Part shown: one piece after another, positions 17,937-26,740 of the stretch | How the letters are laid out: every line of letters starts with the position of its first letter | Position numbering within the stretch: the stretch's first letter is position 1 | Source of the DNA: Chloroflexota bacterium | GTDB taxonomy: Bacteria; Chloroflexota; UBA11872; UBA12225; JAJDUF01 | DNA: 64,000 nt | Assembly (NCBI GenBank): GCA_022826725.1 | Contig: JAJDUF010000007.1 | Span: 1-64,000, forward strand | Reading direction: 5' to 3' | Position numbers and translations under genes: made by a program | The notes under the pieces: generated by a model | Database searches by the model: none | Told to the model about the DNA's origin: nothing | What the model saw: the letters and a program-made list of their open reading frames with translations, nothing else

Positions 17937-18075
17937 GGCGGGTGGCGAGGTGTCCTCGGCTACCCCTTCGCGGAGGTGACGCGGCGATAATGGGCCTCTT
18001 GATAGACTCCATCTTGATGGCACTACACGCCGGGCCGGCCTCGAGCGGCGCGTGGTCGTGATCGAAGGGGAAAGC

Positions 18076-20112
18076 ATGGCCGAGCGGTGGGATGTGGTGG
18101 TGGTTGGCGGTGGGCACGCCGGCTGCGAGGCCGCGCTGGCGGCGGCGCGCATGGGGCGCCGGACGCTGCTCTTGACGGGCGACCTCAACTCGATAGCGAG
18201 ACTGTCCTGCAATCCCTCCATGGGCGGTCCGGCCAAGGGCCATCTCGTGCGCGAGATCGCAGCCTTGGGTGGGGCGATGGCTCACGTTACCGACCGGACA
18301 GCGATCCAGGTCCGGCTGTTGAACTCCGGCAAAGGACCGGCCGTCCAGGCGCTGCGCGCGCAGCTCGATAAGGACCTCTACCCGGCCACGATGCGCGACG
18401 TGCTGTCGGCGCAGGCGGGGCTGGAGCTGCGGTCCGCGATGGTGACCGGCCTGTTGCTCGACGCGGACCTAGAGGCGCCGGCCGGTGGGCGTGTGGCCGG
18501 AGTCGTCACCGCCAACGGCGAGCACGTGAAAGCCCGGAGTGTCGTGGTCACGACGGGCACGTTTCTCAACGGGCGCATGATTGCCGGCGAGCGTATCACG
18601 CCCGGCGGCCGGGTCGGTGAAGCCCCGGCCGAGGGACTTTCCGCGCAATTCGCGGCGGCCGGCTTGCGGCTGGGCCGGCTCAAGACCGGCACGCCGCCGC
18701 GCGTCGAGGCGCGCAGCATTGACTTTGGCCGCACGCAGGTCCAGCCCGGCAGCCGGGTGCCGCTCTGGTTTTCCTTCGAGCCGCCGGCAGCCGAGACGTG
18801 GCGGGTGGATAGGCCGGCGCCGTGGTTTCCAGAGGTCGTGACGGATGGCTGGCGGGTGCAGATGCCTTGCTATCTGGTCCGGACCAACGGCGCGACGCAC
18901 GCGGCCATTCGAGCCAACCTGCACCGAGCGCCGATGTTCAACGGGCTGATCGAGGGGACTGGTCCGCGTTACTGTCCTTCCATCGAGGATAAGATCGTCC
19001 GCTTTGCCGAGAAGGACGCACACCCGCTGTTTCTGGAGCCGGAGGGTTTCACAACCTCGTCGGTGTACGTGCAGGGAGCGAATACGAGCCTGCCGGAGCA
19101 CGTGCAGGACGCCATGCTGCGGACGATCCCAGCGCTCGCTGCCGTCGAGGTGCTGCGTTACGGCTATGCGGTGGAATACGACTTTGTGCCGCCGGATCAG
19201 ACGACAAGCTGGCTGGAGTGCAAGCGGCTGCCGGGACTGTTTCTGGCCGGGCAGATCAACGGCACGTCCGGCTACGAGGAAGCAGCCGGCCAAGGACTGA
19301 TCGCGGGGATCAATGCGGCGCTGGCGGGCGGGCGGCCCGGCGGCTCCGGCCCAGTGCCTCTCAACGGCGCTCGCGCGAATGGGGCAGCGGCGGCACTGGA
19401 AACAACCAGCAGTACGGCGGCGACGCTCGACCGCCTGACGGCCAGCAACCGGCTCGTGTTGCCGCGCGACCTCGCCTACATCGGCGTGATGACTGACGAC
19501 CTGACGACCACGGAGCACCGGGAGCCGTACCGTCTGCACACGTCGCGGGCCGAGTATCGCCTGCTGCTGCGGCAGGACACCGCGCACTTCCGGCTCACGC
19601 CGATCGGCTATCGGCTGGGGCTGATCGGTCGGGAGGTACACGAGCGGACGGAGCGGCAGCGCGATCAGGTCGCTACCGTGCTCAAGCAGGTGCGAAGCAA
19701 GGGGCTGGGCGCTGCGCCGGAGCTGAACGCGCGGCTCCGCGTGGCCGGCTTGCCGCCGGTGACCAAGAGCACGATGGCACTGGCGTATCTGCGGCGGCCG
19801 GAAGTGGGCGCCGTGGCCCTCGCCGCTTTGGGCTGGGATGATGTGCCGGACGAGGTCGCCGATCACGTACTGACCGAGATCAAGTACGAGGGATTTATCG
19901 CGCGCCAGGCGCAGGCGGTGGCGCGGACGCGCCAGCTAGAGCATCACCGCATCCCGGACCGCGTGGACTATCAGGTGCTCCGGGGGCTACGCACGGAAGC
20001 GCAGGAAAAGCTGAGTCGCTTTCGCCCGGCCACGGTGGGGCAGGCGGCGCGGATTGCCGGTGTGACGCCCGCCGACATCTCGGTGCTGCTGGTGCATCTG
20101 CACGCCTCCTAG
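18076..20112 (+). CDS. mnmG: tRNA uridine-5-carboxymethylaminomethyl(34) synthesis enzyme
   Basis: The 678-residue protein has the FAD-binding VVVVGGGHAGCEAA at its N-terminus, CNPSMGGPAKGHLVREI, the GTFLNG loop, TGTPPRV and the GTSGYEEAAGQGL motif, plus the helical C-terminal domain that binds MnmE. With MnmE it installs the cmnm5 group at wobble U34. The ATG at 18076 is used because GAAGGGGAAAG lies just upstream; eight upstream in-frame codons are less likely. Length is somewhat above the usual 620-630, caused by an Ala/Gly-rich insert near 430. Its frequent partner rsmG is at 38 kb, not adjacent. Confidence 0.95.
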   Translation: MAERWDVVVVGGGHAGCEAALAAARMGRRTLLLTGDLNSIARLSCNPSMGGPAKGHLVREIAALGGAMAHVTDRTAIQVRLLNSGKGPAVQALRAQLDKDLYPATMRDVLSAQAGLELRSAMVTGLLLDADLEAPAGGRVAGVVTANGEHVKARSVVVTTGTFLNGRMIAGERITPGGRVGEAPAEGLSAQFAAAGLRLGRLKTGTPPRVEARSIDFGRTQVQPGSRVPLWFSFEPPAAETWRVDRPAPWFPEVVTDGWRVQMPCYLVRTNGATHAAIRANLHRAPMFNGLIEGTGPRYCPSIEDKIVRFAEKDAHPLFLEPEGFTTSSVYVQGANTSLPEHVQDAMLRTIPALAAVEVLRYGYAVEYDFVPPDQTTSWLECKRLPGLFLAGQINGTSGYEEAAGQGLIAGINAALAGGRPGGSGPVPLNGARANGAAAALETTSSTAATLDRLTASNRLVLPRDLAYIGVMTDDLTTTEHREPYRLHTSRAEYRLLLRQDTAHFRLTPIGYRLGLIGREVHERTERQRDQVATVLKQVRSKGLGAAPELNARLRVAGLPPVTKSTMALAYLRRPEVGAVALAALGWDDVPDEVADHVLTEIKYEGFIARQAQAVARTRQLEHHRIPDRVDYQVLRGLRTEAQEKLSRFRPATVGQAARIAGVTPADISVLLVHLHAS

Positions 20113-20171
20113 TGACCACTGACCACTACGATGGCGCTTTGGTAGGCTTGCTGCCGGGAGGATGGTTTGAC

Positions 20172-20765
20172 ATGGATGTATTGACTGCGATCAAGACTCG
20201 CCGCAGCATTGGGCGCCCTAGCCAGAAGCCGGTGGCTCGTGAGGTGATCGAAACGCTGCTGGACGCGGCCGCGCAAGCGCCCAGTCACCACAACACGTTT
20301 CCGTGGCGGTTCCACGTGCTGACCGGGGACGCACGGGTCGCGCTGGGCGAACGGCTGGCGGCGGCGCTGCGCCGGAGCCTGGCGGAGGAAGGGCAGGACC
20401 CGGAGAGCAAGCAAGGTCAGGCGCTGCTCAAGGCGGAGGCCGGCAAGACGATGCGGGCGCCGGTGCTGATTGCCGTGTCGTCGCATCCCTCGGATGCGCG
20501 CGACGTGGTGGAGCGCGAGGAGCATTTCGCCTGCGCCGCTGCCGTGCAGAATATGCTGCTGGCGGCGCACAGCCTGGGTCTGGCCATGATGTGGAGGACG
20601 GGCGACGGCAGCGAGGCGCCGGAGGTTAAGGAGTGGCTGGGACTGGCGGGGCGAGATCAGATCATCGCGCTGGTCTACGTGGGCTGGCCGGAGCCTGGCG
20701 CCTCGCTCTACCCGCTGACACGTCGTCCGTGGTCCGAGCTGACCGAGTGGCGCGGCTTCGATTAG
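20172..20765 (+). CDS. nitroreductase family flavoprotein
   Basis: The 197-residue protein shows the nitroreductase signature at its start (TAIKTRRSIGRPSQKPV), PSHHNTFPWRFHVL for FMN binding, and AAVQNMLLAAHSLGLAMMWRTG near 120. It resembles the YdjA branch. FMN-dependent NAD(P)H reduction is expected; the substrate is unknown. The ATG at 20172 follows GGGAGG. The frame is open from the mnmG stop, but nothing supports an earlier start. Confidence 0.85.
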   Translation: MDVLTAIKTRRSIGRPSQKPVAREVIETLLDAAAQAPSHHNTFPWRFHVLTGDARVALGERLAAALRRSLAEEGQDPESKQGQALLKAEAGKTMRAPVLIAVSSHPSDARDVVEREEHFACAAAVQNMLLAAHSLGLAMMWRTGDGSEAPEVKEWLGLAGRDQIIALVYVGWPEPGASLYPLTRRPWSELTEWRGFD

Positions 20766-20854
20766 TTGCTGGTGGCTCGGGATGATTGCATCGCCGGGCC
20801 TGGCTCCCCTCTGTGGTCCCCTGACCGGGGTAGGTTTCTCGTTGGGAGCGGTTT

Positions 20855-20972
20855 GGACCTCACCCCCGGCCCCTTCCCTGGCAGGGAAGGGGAGTCCGCG
20901 CGGCGATAGGCCGCTGTGAGGCAAGGGGGTGCGGACCTCACCCCGGCCCCCTCTTAGGGGGAGAGGGGGTGA
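20855..20972. repeat. two adjacent family B dyads
   Basis: GGACCTCACCCCCGGCCCC...GGCAGGGAAGGGGAGTCC with a GCGCGGCG tail is followed by CCTCACCCCGGCCCCCTC and its GGGGGAGAGGGGG partner. The gap 20766-21144 is filled by these and by the next element; no gene is seen. Confidence 0.75.
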
Positions 20973-20984
20973 ATTCTCGCGTGT

Positions 20985-21108
20985 GGAGACCTTTGCATAC
21001 CCCCCGGATAGAGTGCGAGCGGGACAATGCTCCACGCCTCGCTCACCTGGGAGGCCCGGTTTTTGGATACCCGCTTTCGCGGGAATGACGAGTTATGCAA
21101 AGGTCTCC
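20985..21108. mobile_element. MITE-like element with 15-bp perfect terminal inverted repeats
   Basis: GGAGACCTTTGCATA (20985-20999) and its exact reverse complement TATGCAAAGGTCTCC (21094-21108) bound a 124-bp segment without an open frame. Inside is a CCCGCTTTCGCGGG hairpin in the GATTCCCGC-type repeat context. The flanks GTGT and ATGTGTG do not show a clear target duplication. Confidence 0.5.
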
Positions 21109-21144
21109 ATGTGTGGGAATGACGGGCCGGGGCGGCCGGCGGTG

Positions 21145-21705
21145 CTATTCGGGTGTGCGGGCGGTGGGGAGCGTCTGGCCGGCGAAGCGGTTGCCGGGCT
21201 TGCGGTAGTAGGGCACCTCGGCCGGGCTGGATAGCTCCTCGAAGGTGAAGGAGCAAATCCGCATCCGCGGATAGAGCGCGACCGGCATCCGGCCGATATT
21301 GCCCAACTCTAGGACCGGATGACCGCGCCAGCCGGCGTCGAAGACGTTGGATGTGCCGTGGACGATAATCCCCAGCCGCGCCAGACTGCTCCGCCCCTCC
21401 AGCCGTCCGACCAGATCATCGGCCAACTCCAGATGTTCACGCGTGATGGCGAGGACTAGCTCGCTGGGGTGCATGATGAACTGCTGATCGTCCGCGACGG
21501 CAAGGTCGCGGAACATGCCTGCGGGTAGCTCTTGAGCGCGGGTATCTATGAACGGTACGCGGGCCGGCTCGAAGAGCGAGAACTTGTTGCCGAGCGTGAG
21601 GTCGAGCGAGCAGGAGCCGAGCTGGAGCGCCAGGTCCGGCGCCGGATCAACCTTGATACGCCCGTCGGTCAGCGCCTGCTTGATGTCGCGGTCGGAGAGT
21701 AACAT
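21145..21705 (-). CDS. dcd: dCTP deaminase
   Basis: The 186-residue protein starts MLLSDRDIKQAL and contains the Dcd landmarks GSCSLDLTLG, HPSELVLAITRE, GRLEGRSSLARLGI and GWRGHPVLELGN. It deaminates dCTP to dUTP (or is bifunctional to dUMP) for thymidylate synthesis. The ATG at 21705 is preceded by GAGGTGC; 16 earlier in-frame codons are not family-like. It sits alone, convergent with the nitroreductase gene across the repeat-filled gap. Confidence 0.93.
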   Translation of the reverse strand: MLLSDRDIKQALTDGRIKVDPAPDLALQLGSCSLDLTLGNKFSLFEPARVPFIDTRAQELPAGMFRDLAVADDQQFIMHPSELVLAITREHLELADDLVGRLEGRSSLARLGIIVHGTSNVFDAGWRGHPVLELGNIGRMPVALYPRMRICSFTFEELSSPAEVPYYRKPGNRFAGQTLPTARTPE

Positions 21706-21796
21706 GCTGCACCTCGCACTCCATAACGGTTCGCGTGGCCGGAGGACGCGCACCGCCGTTCGACACTAGGGTAGGTTTTCGGCGGGAGGTGAGTTG

Positions 21797-21846
21797 GACC
21801 TAACCCCCGGCCCCTTCCCTCCAGGGAAGGGGAGTCTGCGCGGCGG
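21797..21846. repeat. family B dyad repeat
   Basis: GGACCTAACCCCCGGCCCC with CCAGGGAAGGGGAGTCTGCG and a GCGCGGCG tail is nearly identical to the copies at 20855 and 54274. Confidence 0.75.
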
Positions 21847-21983
21847 CCGGCCCACAGTTGCCCCCACGGGAAGCGATCCGCCTGGAGACCGGTAGTCCCT
21901 TCCCTATTAAGGAGGGTGAGGTCCGCCGCTCCACAGAAAGAACTATCCCTGTCAGTGGCCCTCACCCCGGCCCGGGTCTGCTG

Positions 21984-22625
21984 TCAGGGAGTGACCGTGC
22001 AGACGGCGCGGCTGGCGGCATCGCAGTACCACAGCTGGCCGTCGAACCAGGTCAGGCCGTGCGGGTCCGGGCCATCGCTGATCGCCAGCTCGTCGAGCAC
22101 TTGGCCGGTGAGGCTATAGCGGACGAGCGTGCGGGTGCGGCGCTCGGCGCACCAGAGACCGGCGCCGTCCCAGGCGAGGCCGTGGGTGACGGTGCCCGGC
22201 GCCGGGAATTGGCGCCAGACGCGGCCGCTGGCCGGTTCGAGCCGGAAGGTCGTGTTCACGGGGTCCGGCACGGTTACCCAGAGGAAGCCGGCGATCCACT
22301 CCAGCCCGTGCGGACCTTGCCCGGTCTCGACGCCCGGCGAGGACAGCCGGCGAATCTCGTTGCCGGTCACCGGGTCTACTTGGAGCAGGACTTGGGGCGT
22401 AAAGGTCGAGGCGAGCCAGAGGTGGTAGCCGTCCCAGGTGATACCGCTGGCGTGCGCCGCGGCGGTGGGCGCCTTGTGCAGCAGGGCGCCATCCGACCAC
22501 CTGAGCTTGTAGATGTGCTGGTCCCGCTGATCCATGACCCACAACCCGTCGGCCACTGCCTGCAAGCCGTTGGGCTGTGGTCCCGGCGTCAGGAATCGGG
22601 TCTCTGCGCGTACTCGTTTGACCAT
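21984..22625 (-). CDS. beta-propeller protein (NHL/SMP-30/Vgb-like)
   Basis: The 213-residue protein consists of repeated blades of about 42 residues, visible as recurring WDGYHLWLAST, GLEWIAGFLWVTVP, GLAWDGAGLWCAE and GLTWFDGQLWYCD. This resembles virginiamycin-B-lyase/YncE-like propellers. No signal peptide is seen from the ATG at 22625, which follows AGGAGG perfectly. Residues upstream of that ATG would be translated from a family B repeat and are rejected. The function is unknown; recognition or hydrolysis of a small lactone is only one possibility. Confidence 0.75.
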   Translation of the reverse strand: MVKRVRAETRFLTPGPQPNGLQAVADGLWVMDQRDQHIYKLRWSDGALLHKAPTAAAHASGITWDGYHLWLASTFTPQVLLQVDPVTGNEIRRLSSPGVETGQGPHGLEWIAGFLWVTVPDPVNTTFRLEPASGRVWRQFPAPGTVTHGLAWDGAGLWCAERRTRTLVRYSLTGQVLDELAISDGPDPHGLTWFDGQLWYCDAASRAVCTVTP

Positions 22626-22654
22626 GCGCTTTGCCTCCTGGGATACTGCTGGCT

Positions 22655-22713
22655 CCTCACCCCGGCCCTCTCCACCCATGTGGAGAGGGGGATTGGATTC
22701 CCGCGAAAGTGGG
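22655..22713. repeat. family B dyad plus CCCGCG-type dyad
   Basis: CTCACCCCGGCCCTCTCC, a TGTGGAGAGGG partner arm, then GGATTCCCGCGAAAGTGGGG. The arm spacing differs from other copies. Confidence 0.65.
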
Positions 22714-22755
22714 GATGGCCGGTCCGGGGGTGCGGCCCGCTCCAAGCCGCTACAT

Positions 22756-22761
22756 GATAAT
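22756..22761 (+). promoter_or_regulatory. candidate -10 box upstream of the DUF721 gene
   Basis: GATAAT within TACATGATAATATGGG lies 26 nt before the DUF721 ATG. No good -35 is visible. Confidence 0.3.
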
Positions 22762-22786
22762 ATGGGAGGGGTGAGGCGCGGGGAAC

Positions 22787-23098
22787 ATGATCCAGCATGT
22801 GGCTGAAGTGATCCCGCAGACGCTAGAGCGATTGGGGCTGGCCGAGCGAGTGTGGTGTGCTCGTGCTGCGCTCCACTGGCCGACGGTGGCCGAGCAGGTC
22901 CGGCGCGGCGCGGCCAAGGCGTCCAGGGCGCGGGCCGGCGGCCCCGGCACCCTGCTGGTCTCTGTCCGCAGCTCTGCTTGGCAGACCGAGCTGGTCGCGC
23001 GGGAAGCCGAGATCAAGGCGGCGCTCAACGAGCGTGTGGACGGGTATATCGTCGAGCGGTTGCAGTTTCGGGTCACGGGCCACCCCCGGCGGCGCTGA
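22787..23098 (+). CDS. DUF721 / DciA-like protein
   Basis: The 103-residue protein has the DUF721 core (VWCARAALHWPTVAEQV, then LLVSVRSSAWQTELVAREAE and VERLQFRV). DciA proteins interact with and help load the replicative helicase DnaB in bacteria lacking DnaC/DnaI. No replication genes are adjacent, so the role is inferred from family only. It is followed after 32 nt by the DUF3105 gene on the same strand. Confidence 0.8.
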   Translation: MIQHVAEVIPQTLERLGLAERVWCARAALHWPTVAEQVRRGAAKASRARAGGPGTLLVSVRSSAWQTELVAREAEIKAALNERVDGYIVERLQFRVTGHPRRR

Positions 23099-23130
23099 TC
23101 GGCCCGTGCCACCGCCAGTGAGTCCTACCC

Positions 23131-23859
23131 ATGAGTAATCGTCGCCGACGGCGGAGCGCTGCGCGTGGCCGTGGGGCAACGGGACGCCGCGCGGAGGCCA
23201 AGGCCGCTGGCGGCGAGGCGGCGCGTATAAGCCAGGACCGCCGCACCGGGCGGACGCAACGGGACGAGGCGCGGCGCCGGGCGCGGCAGCAGCGGCAGTT
23301 GCGACGTGCTGCGCTATGGAGCCTAGCCATCGTCGGTGTGGCCGCCATCATCATCGCCAGCGGGGTGTGGCTGTGGCGCGAGACGGCCGACGCCATCGAG
23401 AGCCAGCCGGGTACCTCCGTCCCGGACTTGGGCAACCTGCACATTCCTGGGGGGACACGCTCTCCGGTCGCGTATAACACGACTCCGCCAACCTCCGGGC
23501 CGCACTATGATCCCCTGGCCCGCTGGGGTGTACATACGGAGCCGATCCCCGACGAGCTGCAGGTCCACAACCTGGAGGATGGGGGTGTGCTCATCCAATA
23601 TCGGTGCGATGAGCCGTGCCCGCAGCTGGTCGAGCAGTTGACGGCGGCAGGTCAGCCCTACCTCAGCTCGCCGCATCCCTACGTCATCCTGGCACCGTAT
23701 CCCGAGATGGAGACTCGGATTGCGTTGACCGCCTGGGGCCGCATTGACCAATTCGAGGAGTTCGACGAGGCGCGCATCCGGCGCTTCATCGAGGCGTACC
23801 GCTGCACGAACTGGCACGAGGGGGCATTGCGGGGCCGGGGGCGTGTCCCGAACTGTTAA
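23131..23859 (+). CDS. DUF3105 membrane-anchored protein
   Basis: The 242-residue protein has a very basic N-terminus of about 65 residues, one membrane helix (LWSLAIVGVAAIIIASGVWLW) and an outside DUF3105 domain. Its features are YNTTPPTSGPHY, an NLEDGGVLIQY strand, a Cys pair (CDEPC) and APYPEMETRIALTAWGR. DUF3105 is common in Actinobacteria and Chloroflexota and has no established function. Conserved His and Cys suggest metal or redox chemistry (inference). Confidence 0.82.
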   Translation: MSNRRRRRSAARGRGATGRRAEAKAAGGEAARISQDRRTGRTQRDEARRRARQQRQLRRAALWSLAIVGVAAIIIASGVWLWRETADAIESQPGTSVPDLGNLHIPGGTRSPVAYNTTPPTSGPHYDPLARWGVHTEPIPDELQVHNLEDGGVLIQYRCDEPCPQLVEQLTAAGQPYLSSPHPYVILAPYPEMETRIALTAWGRIDQFEEFDEARIRRFIEAYRCTNWHEGALRGRGRVPNC

Positions 23860-23934
23860 ACATTGTTAAGGTATGGTTAGCTATCGGCGCGGCTGGCGTG
23901 GATGGGTAGACTTTTGGTGCCGAGGGTGCGATAC

Positions 23935-23963
23935 TTGACTGTGGTGCCGGACGGTGGGAGACT
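23935..23963 (+). promoter_or_regulatory. candidate promoter of the tandem-M41 FtsH-like gene
   Basis: TTGACT (23935-23940) and GAGACT (23958-23963) are 17 nt apart. The -35 matches 5 of 6 bases and the -10 only 3 of 6. The leader would be about 50 nt. Confidence 0.35.
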
Positions 23964-24022
23964 GGCGCCAAGCCATCGTTGATCGGTGGCTGTTCGCCCG
24001 GAGAGAAAGGTAGGCGGGGCGT

Positions 24023-26437
24023 ATGTTCGAGAAAATCTCTGGCTTCATTGCGCGGCGCTGGCGAGGGCTGCTGGTTTGGCTGGTGATTACCGGAGCGTTC
24101 CTGTTCTGGTTCTTGCCGAATATCCAGGCGCTGTTCCCGTATCTTGTGCTGCTCTTCTCAATCCTCTTCCAGCTTGCTTTCGCCATTCTGTTCATGGTCG
24201 TGCAGTTTGGCGCGCTCTTCTGGTTCCTCTCGCGTGGTCGTACTTACTGGATTCTGCCGGGTGAGACCGGCATCTCCTTTAAGGACTACCGCGGCCAGAA
24301 GGACATCCTGGAGGTGTCGCAGCGGATCGTGACGCTGCTGCGGGGCGTGAAAGAGTTCAAGCGGATGGGTGGTGAGGTCTCGAAGGGGCTACTGCTCGTC
24401 GGCCCGCCGGGGACCGGCAAGAGCTACCTGGCGCAGGCGATTGCCACCGAAGCGGGAGTGCCTTTCGGGTACGCCTCCGGCACCAGCTTCCAGCAGATGT
24501 TCTTCGGCATGAGTAACCTGACCATCTGGCGGCTCTACGGGAAAGCACGGAAGCTGGCCCGCAAGCACGGCGCCTGCATCCTGATGATTGACGAGATTGA
24601 CGCCGTGGGGATGCGCCGTGGCGGTGGCGGCGGTGGCATGGGCATGATGGGTGGCTTCTTCGGTGGTGGCGGCATGGGCCTGCTCAACGAAATCCTGATG
24701 CAGATGGACCCACCTCGTATCGAAGGGGGCTGGAAAGAGCGGCTGCTGCGGCGGCTGGGCCTGCGTCGCGGTCCCACGATCCTGCCTACGGTCTTCACGA
24801 TGGCGGCGACGAACCTCCCCGAGGTGCTCGATCCGGCGCTGCTGCGGCCGGGCCGGTTCGACCGCAAGATCACCGTGGATCCGCCCGATATGGAAGGGCG
24901 CAAGGACATCATCGAGTACTACCTGGATAAGGTGCGGCACGAGGAGATTCCGATTGATCGGGTGGCCTCGGACACGGTTGGCTACACGCCGGTTTCGATA
25001 AAGTACGTCATCAACGAGGCGGTCGTGGTGGCCCACTTCAAGGGGCGCGATGCGATCACCTACGAGGACATCTCGGAGGCGCGTGAAATCCACGAGTGGG
25101 GCCTGCGCCAGCCGATTCACAGCATGAAGCTGCTGGACAAGCGCCGGATTGCGTACCACGAGGCCGGGCACGCCTTTGCCCAGGCGACCTTGCTGCCGCG
25201 CGAGCGCCTGTCCAAGGTGACGATTGTGCGGCACGGCCGCGCCCTCGGCTTGTCGGCGGCCAAGCCGCAGGACGAGTACTACACCTACACCAAGGAAGAG
25301 CTGCTGGGGCAGATCAAGGGGGCACTGGCCAGCCGGGCGGCCGAGGAGCTGTTCCTGCACACGGCGATGACCGGCGCCGGTCAAGACCTGCAGCAGGCGA
25401 CGCAGATGGCGATTGCCTATTACAGTGTGCTCGGCATGGGTGATTCGCTCTACTCCATCATGGGTGAAGGCCCCTCGCTGGCCGGTCCGTCGGCACAGCG
25501 CGACCGGATCGAGCGGTTGCTGGATGAGCAGTACGCTCAGGTGAAGATGCTCCTGTGGACCAACGCGGACGTGATCCACGAGATGGCGCGTCGTCTGGTT
25601 ATCGAGAGCGAACTTACGGGCGACGACGTTGATGAGATCATCAAGGAGAAGCAGGCTGAGCGGACGAAGGCGCTGACCGCTGGCGTCAGTGTGAACGGCG
25701 CCAGCGTGAACGGTACCAGCGTTGAAGATCGGGAGTCGGCGGCGCTGGCCGAACAGAAGCGGCGGGCCGCCTATCATGAGGCCGGTCACGCTGTCGCGCG
25801 AGCGAAGCTCCAGCCGATGGGGCCGGCGCAGAAGGTCAGCATCGTACCGACCGCCGATGGCAGTGCCGGTGGCTTCGGTGATACGCCTTCGATTACCGAT
25901 AGCCATGCCGGTGCGCTCACGCGCGACGAGATCTTCACCGAACTCTCGGTGGCCCTCGGCGGCCGGGCGGCTGAGATCCTCTTCCTCGACGAGGCCCTGA
26001 GTGGCTCCTCGTCGGACCTGGCCTATGCGACGCGGCTGGCCGGCTCGATGATTACACAGTTCGGCATGAACGGCAGCCTGTACGTCTACGAGTCGGCGCG
26101 CTCGGTCCGCGACCCGATGGTGAAGCAAGAAGTTGAGAAGGTCTTGAGCGAGCGGTTCGAGCAGGTGAAGAGCCTGTTGGCGGAGCACAAGGCGGAGATC
26201 GAGCAGATCGTGACGCTGCTCTTGCAGCGGGAAACGATCAACGCGGAGGACGTTGAGGCCATTCTGGAAGGCCGTGACCCGCCGCTGAACGACGCGCGCG
26301 GTCACGACATCGAGGAAGCGGATCGGCGCGAGGTCGTGCCGGTCGGCGCCGGGACCGGTGCCGGGACCGATAGCGGCTCGTCCGGCGGCGACGCCAACGG
26401 CACGGGAGCCGCGGGGAGCGCCATCCCAGGAAGCTAA
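24023..26437 (+). CDS. FtsH-like AAA protease with two M41 peptidase domains
   Basis: The 804-residue protein starts with two or three membrane helices (residues about 17-72) and almost no periplasmic loop, unlike normal FtsH. The AAA domain has Walker A GPPGTGKS (127-134), Walker B LMIDEID (about 187-193), an unusual Gly/Met-rich insert (about 196-220) and RPGRFDR arginines near 275. A first M41 domain has HEAGH at 379-383 with a third-ligand Asp in TGAGQDLQQAT. A second complete M41 domain has HEAGH at 585-589 and Asp in LSGSSSDLAYAT. FtsH degrades membrane proteins; canonical length is about 640. The pore-loop region reads SFQQMFFGMSNL instead of FVEMFVGVGA. The C-terminal tail is Gly/Ala/Thr-rich. 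Confidence 0.92.
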   Translation: MFEKISGFIARRWRGLLVWLVITGAFLFWFLPNIQALFPYLVLLFSILFQLAFAILFMVVQFGALFWFLSRGRTYWILPGETGISFKDYRGQKDILEVSQRIVTLLRGVKEFKRMGGEVSKGLLLVGPPGTGKSYLAQAIATEAGVPFGYASGTSFQQMFFGMSNLTIWRLYGKARKLARKHGACILMIDEIDAVGMRRGGGGGGMGMMGGFFGGGGMGLLNEILMQMDPPRIEGGWKERLLRRLGLRRGPTILPTVFTMAATNLPEVLDPALLRPGRFDRKITVDPPDMEGRKDIIEYYLDKVRHEEIPIDRVASDTVGYTPVSIKYVINEAVVVAHFKGRDAITYEDISEAREIHEWGLRQPIHSMKLLDKRRIAYHEAGHAFAQATLLPRERLSKVTIVRHGRALGLSAAKPQDEYYTYTKEELLGQIKGALASRAAEELFLHTAMTGAGQDLQQATQMAIAYYSVLGMGDSLYSIMGEGPSLAGPSAQRDRIERLLDEQYAQVKMLLWTNADVIHEMARRLVIESELTGDDVDEIIKEKQAERTKALTAGVSVNGASVNGTSVEDRESAALAEQKRRAAYHEAGHAVARAKLQPMGPAQKVSIVPTADGSAGGFGDTPSITDSHAGALTRDEIFTELSVALGGRAAEILFLDEALSGSSSDLAYATRLAGSMITQFGMNGSLYVYESARSVRDPMVKQEVEKVLSERFEQVKSLLAEHKAEIEQIVTLLLQRETINAEDVEAILEGRDPPLNDARGHDIEEADRREVVPVGAGTGAGTDSGSSGGDANGTGAAGSAIPGS

Positions 26438-26460
26438 GCCGTAGCCGGTATTTGTAGTTG

Positions 26461-26555
26461 GACTACCCCCCGGCCCCTTCCCTCCAGGGAAGGGGTTGAG
26501 GGTAGGTGTCGTGCCCCCACCCTAGCCCTCCCCCGTGCTGATGCACAGGGGAGGG
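26461..26555. repeat. family B dyad and CCCTAGCCCTCCCC dyad
   Basis: CCCCGGCCCCTTCCCTCC/GGAAGGGG is followed by CCCACCCTAGCCCTCCCC and its GGGGAGGGA partner. A second copy of the latter is at 52990-53031. The rest of the 303-nt gap 26438-26740 holds no gene. Confidence 0.65.
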
Positions 26556-26740
26556 AATTTGTTTTCCGCCGCTCGATTCTCTTGGGTCGGCTGATCGGGA
26601 TTGAGTGCATAGGTGGTAGTGGCCTTGAGGGCCGAGGCTGGACGATCTTGCCGTTCGGGTGTATCCTAGCGGCGATGACGGGTGTACTCTTCACCACGAC
26701 CGAATCCATACCAGGCCTGAGGGAATTGTGGGAGGGTCTG

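Noticed and set aside
18469-19866. Minus-strand open frame opposite mnmG
   Set aside because: It is a shadow of a strongly conserved gene, rich in Arg, His and Gln, with no motif.
22626-22745. N-terminal extension of the beta-propeller protein
   Set aside because: The 40 extra codons come from a family B repeat, and AGGAGG directly supports the ATG at 22625.
24389-26305. Minus-strand open frame of over 600 codons opposite the tandem-M41 protease gene
   Set aside because: The composition is Arg/His/Leu-rich and the plus strand carries clear AAA and M41 motifs, so it is a shadow frame.
26582-26740. Upstream extension of the peptide-binding lipoprotein gene
   Set aside because: The signal peptide and the GGAGGG site fix the start at 26741; the upstream codons have no family likeness.
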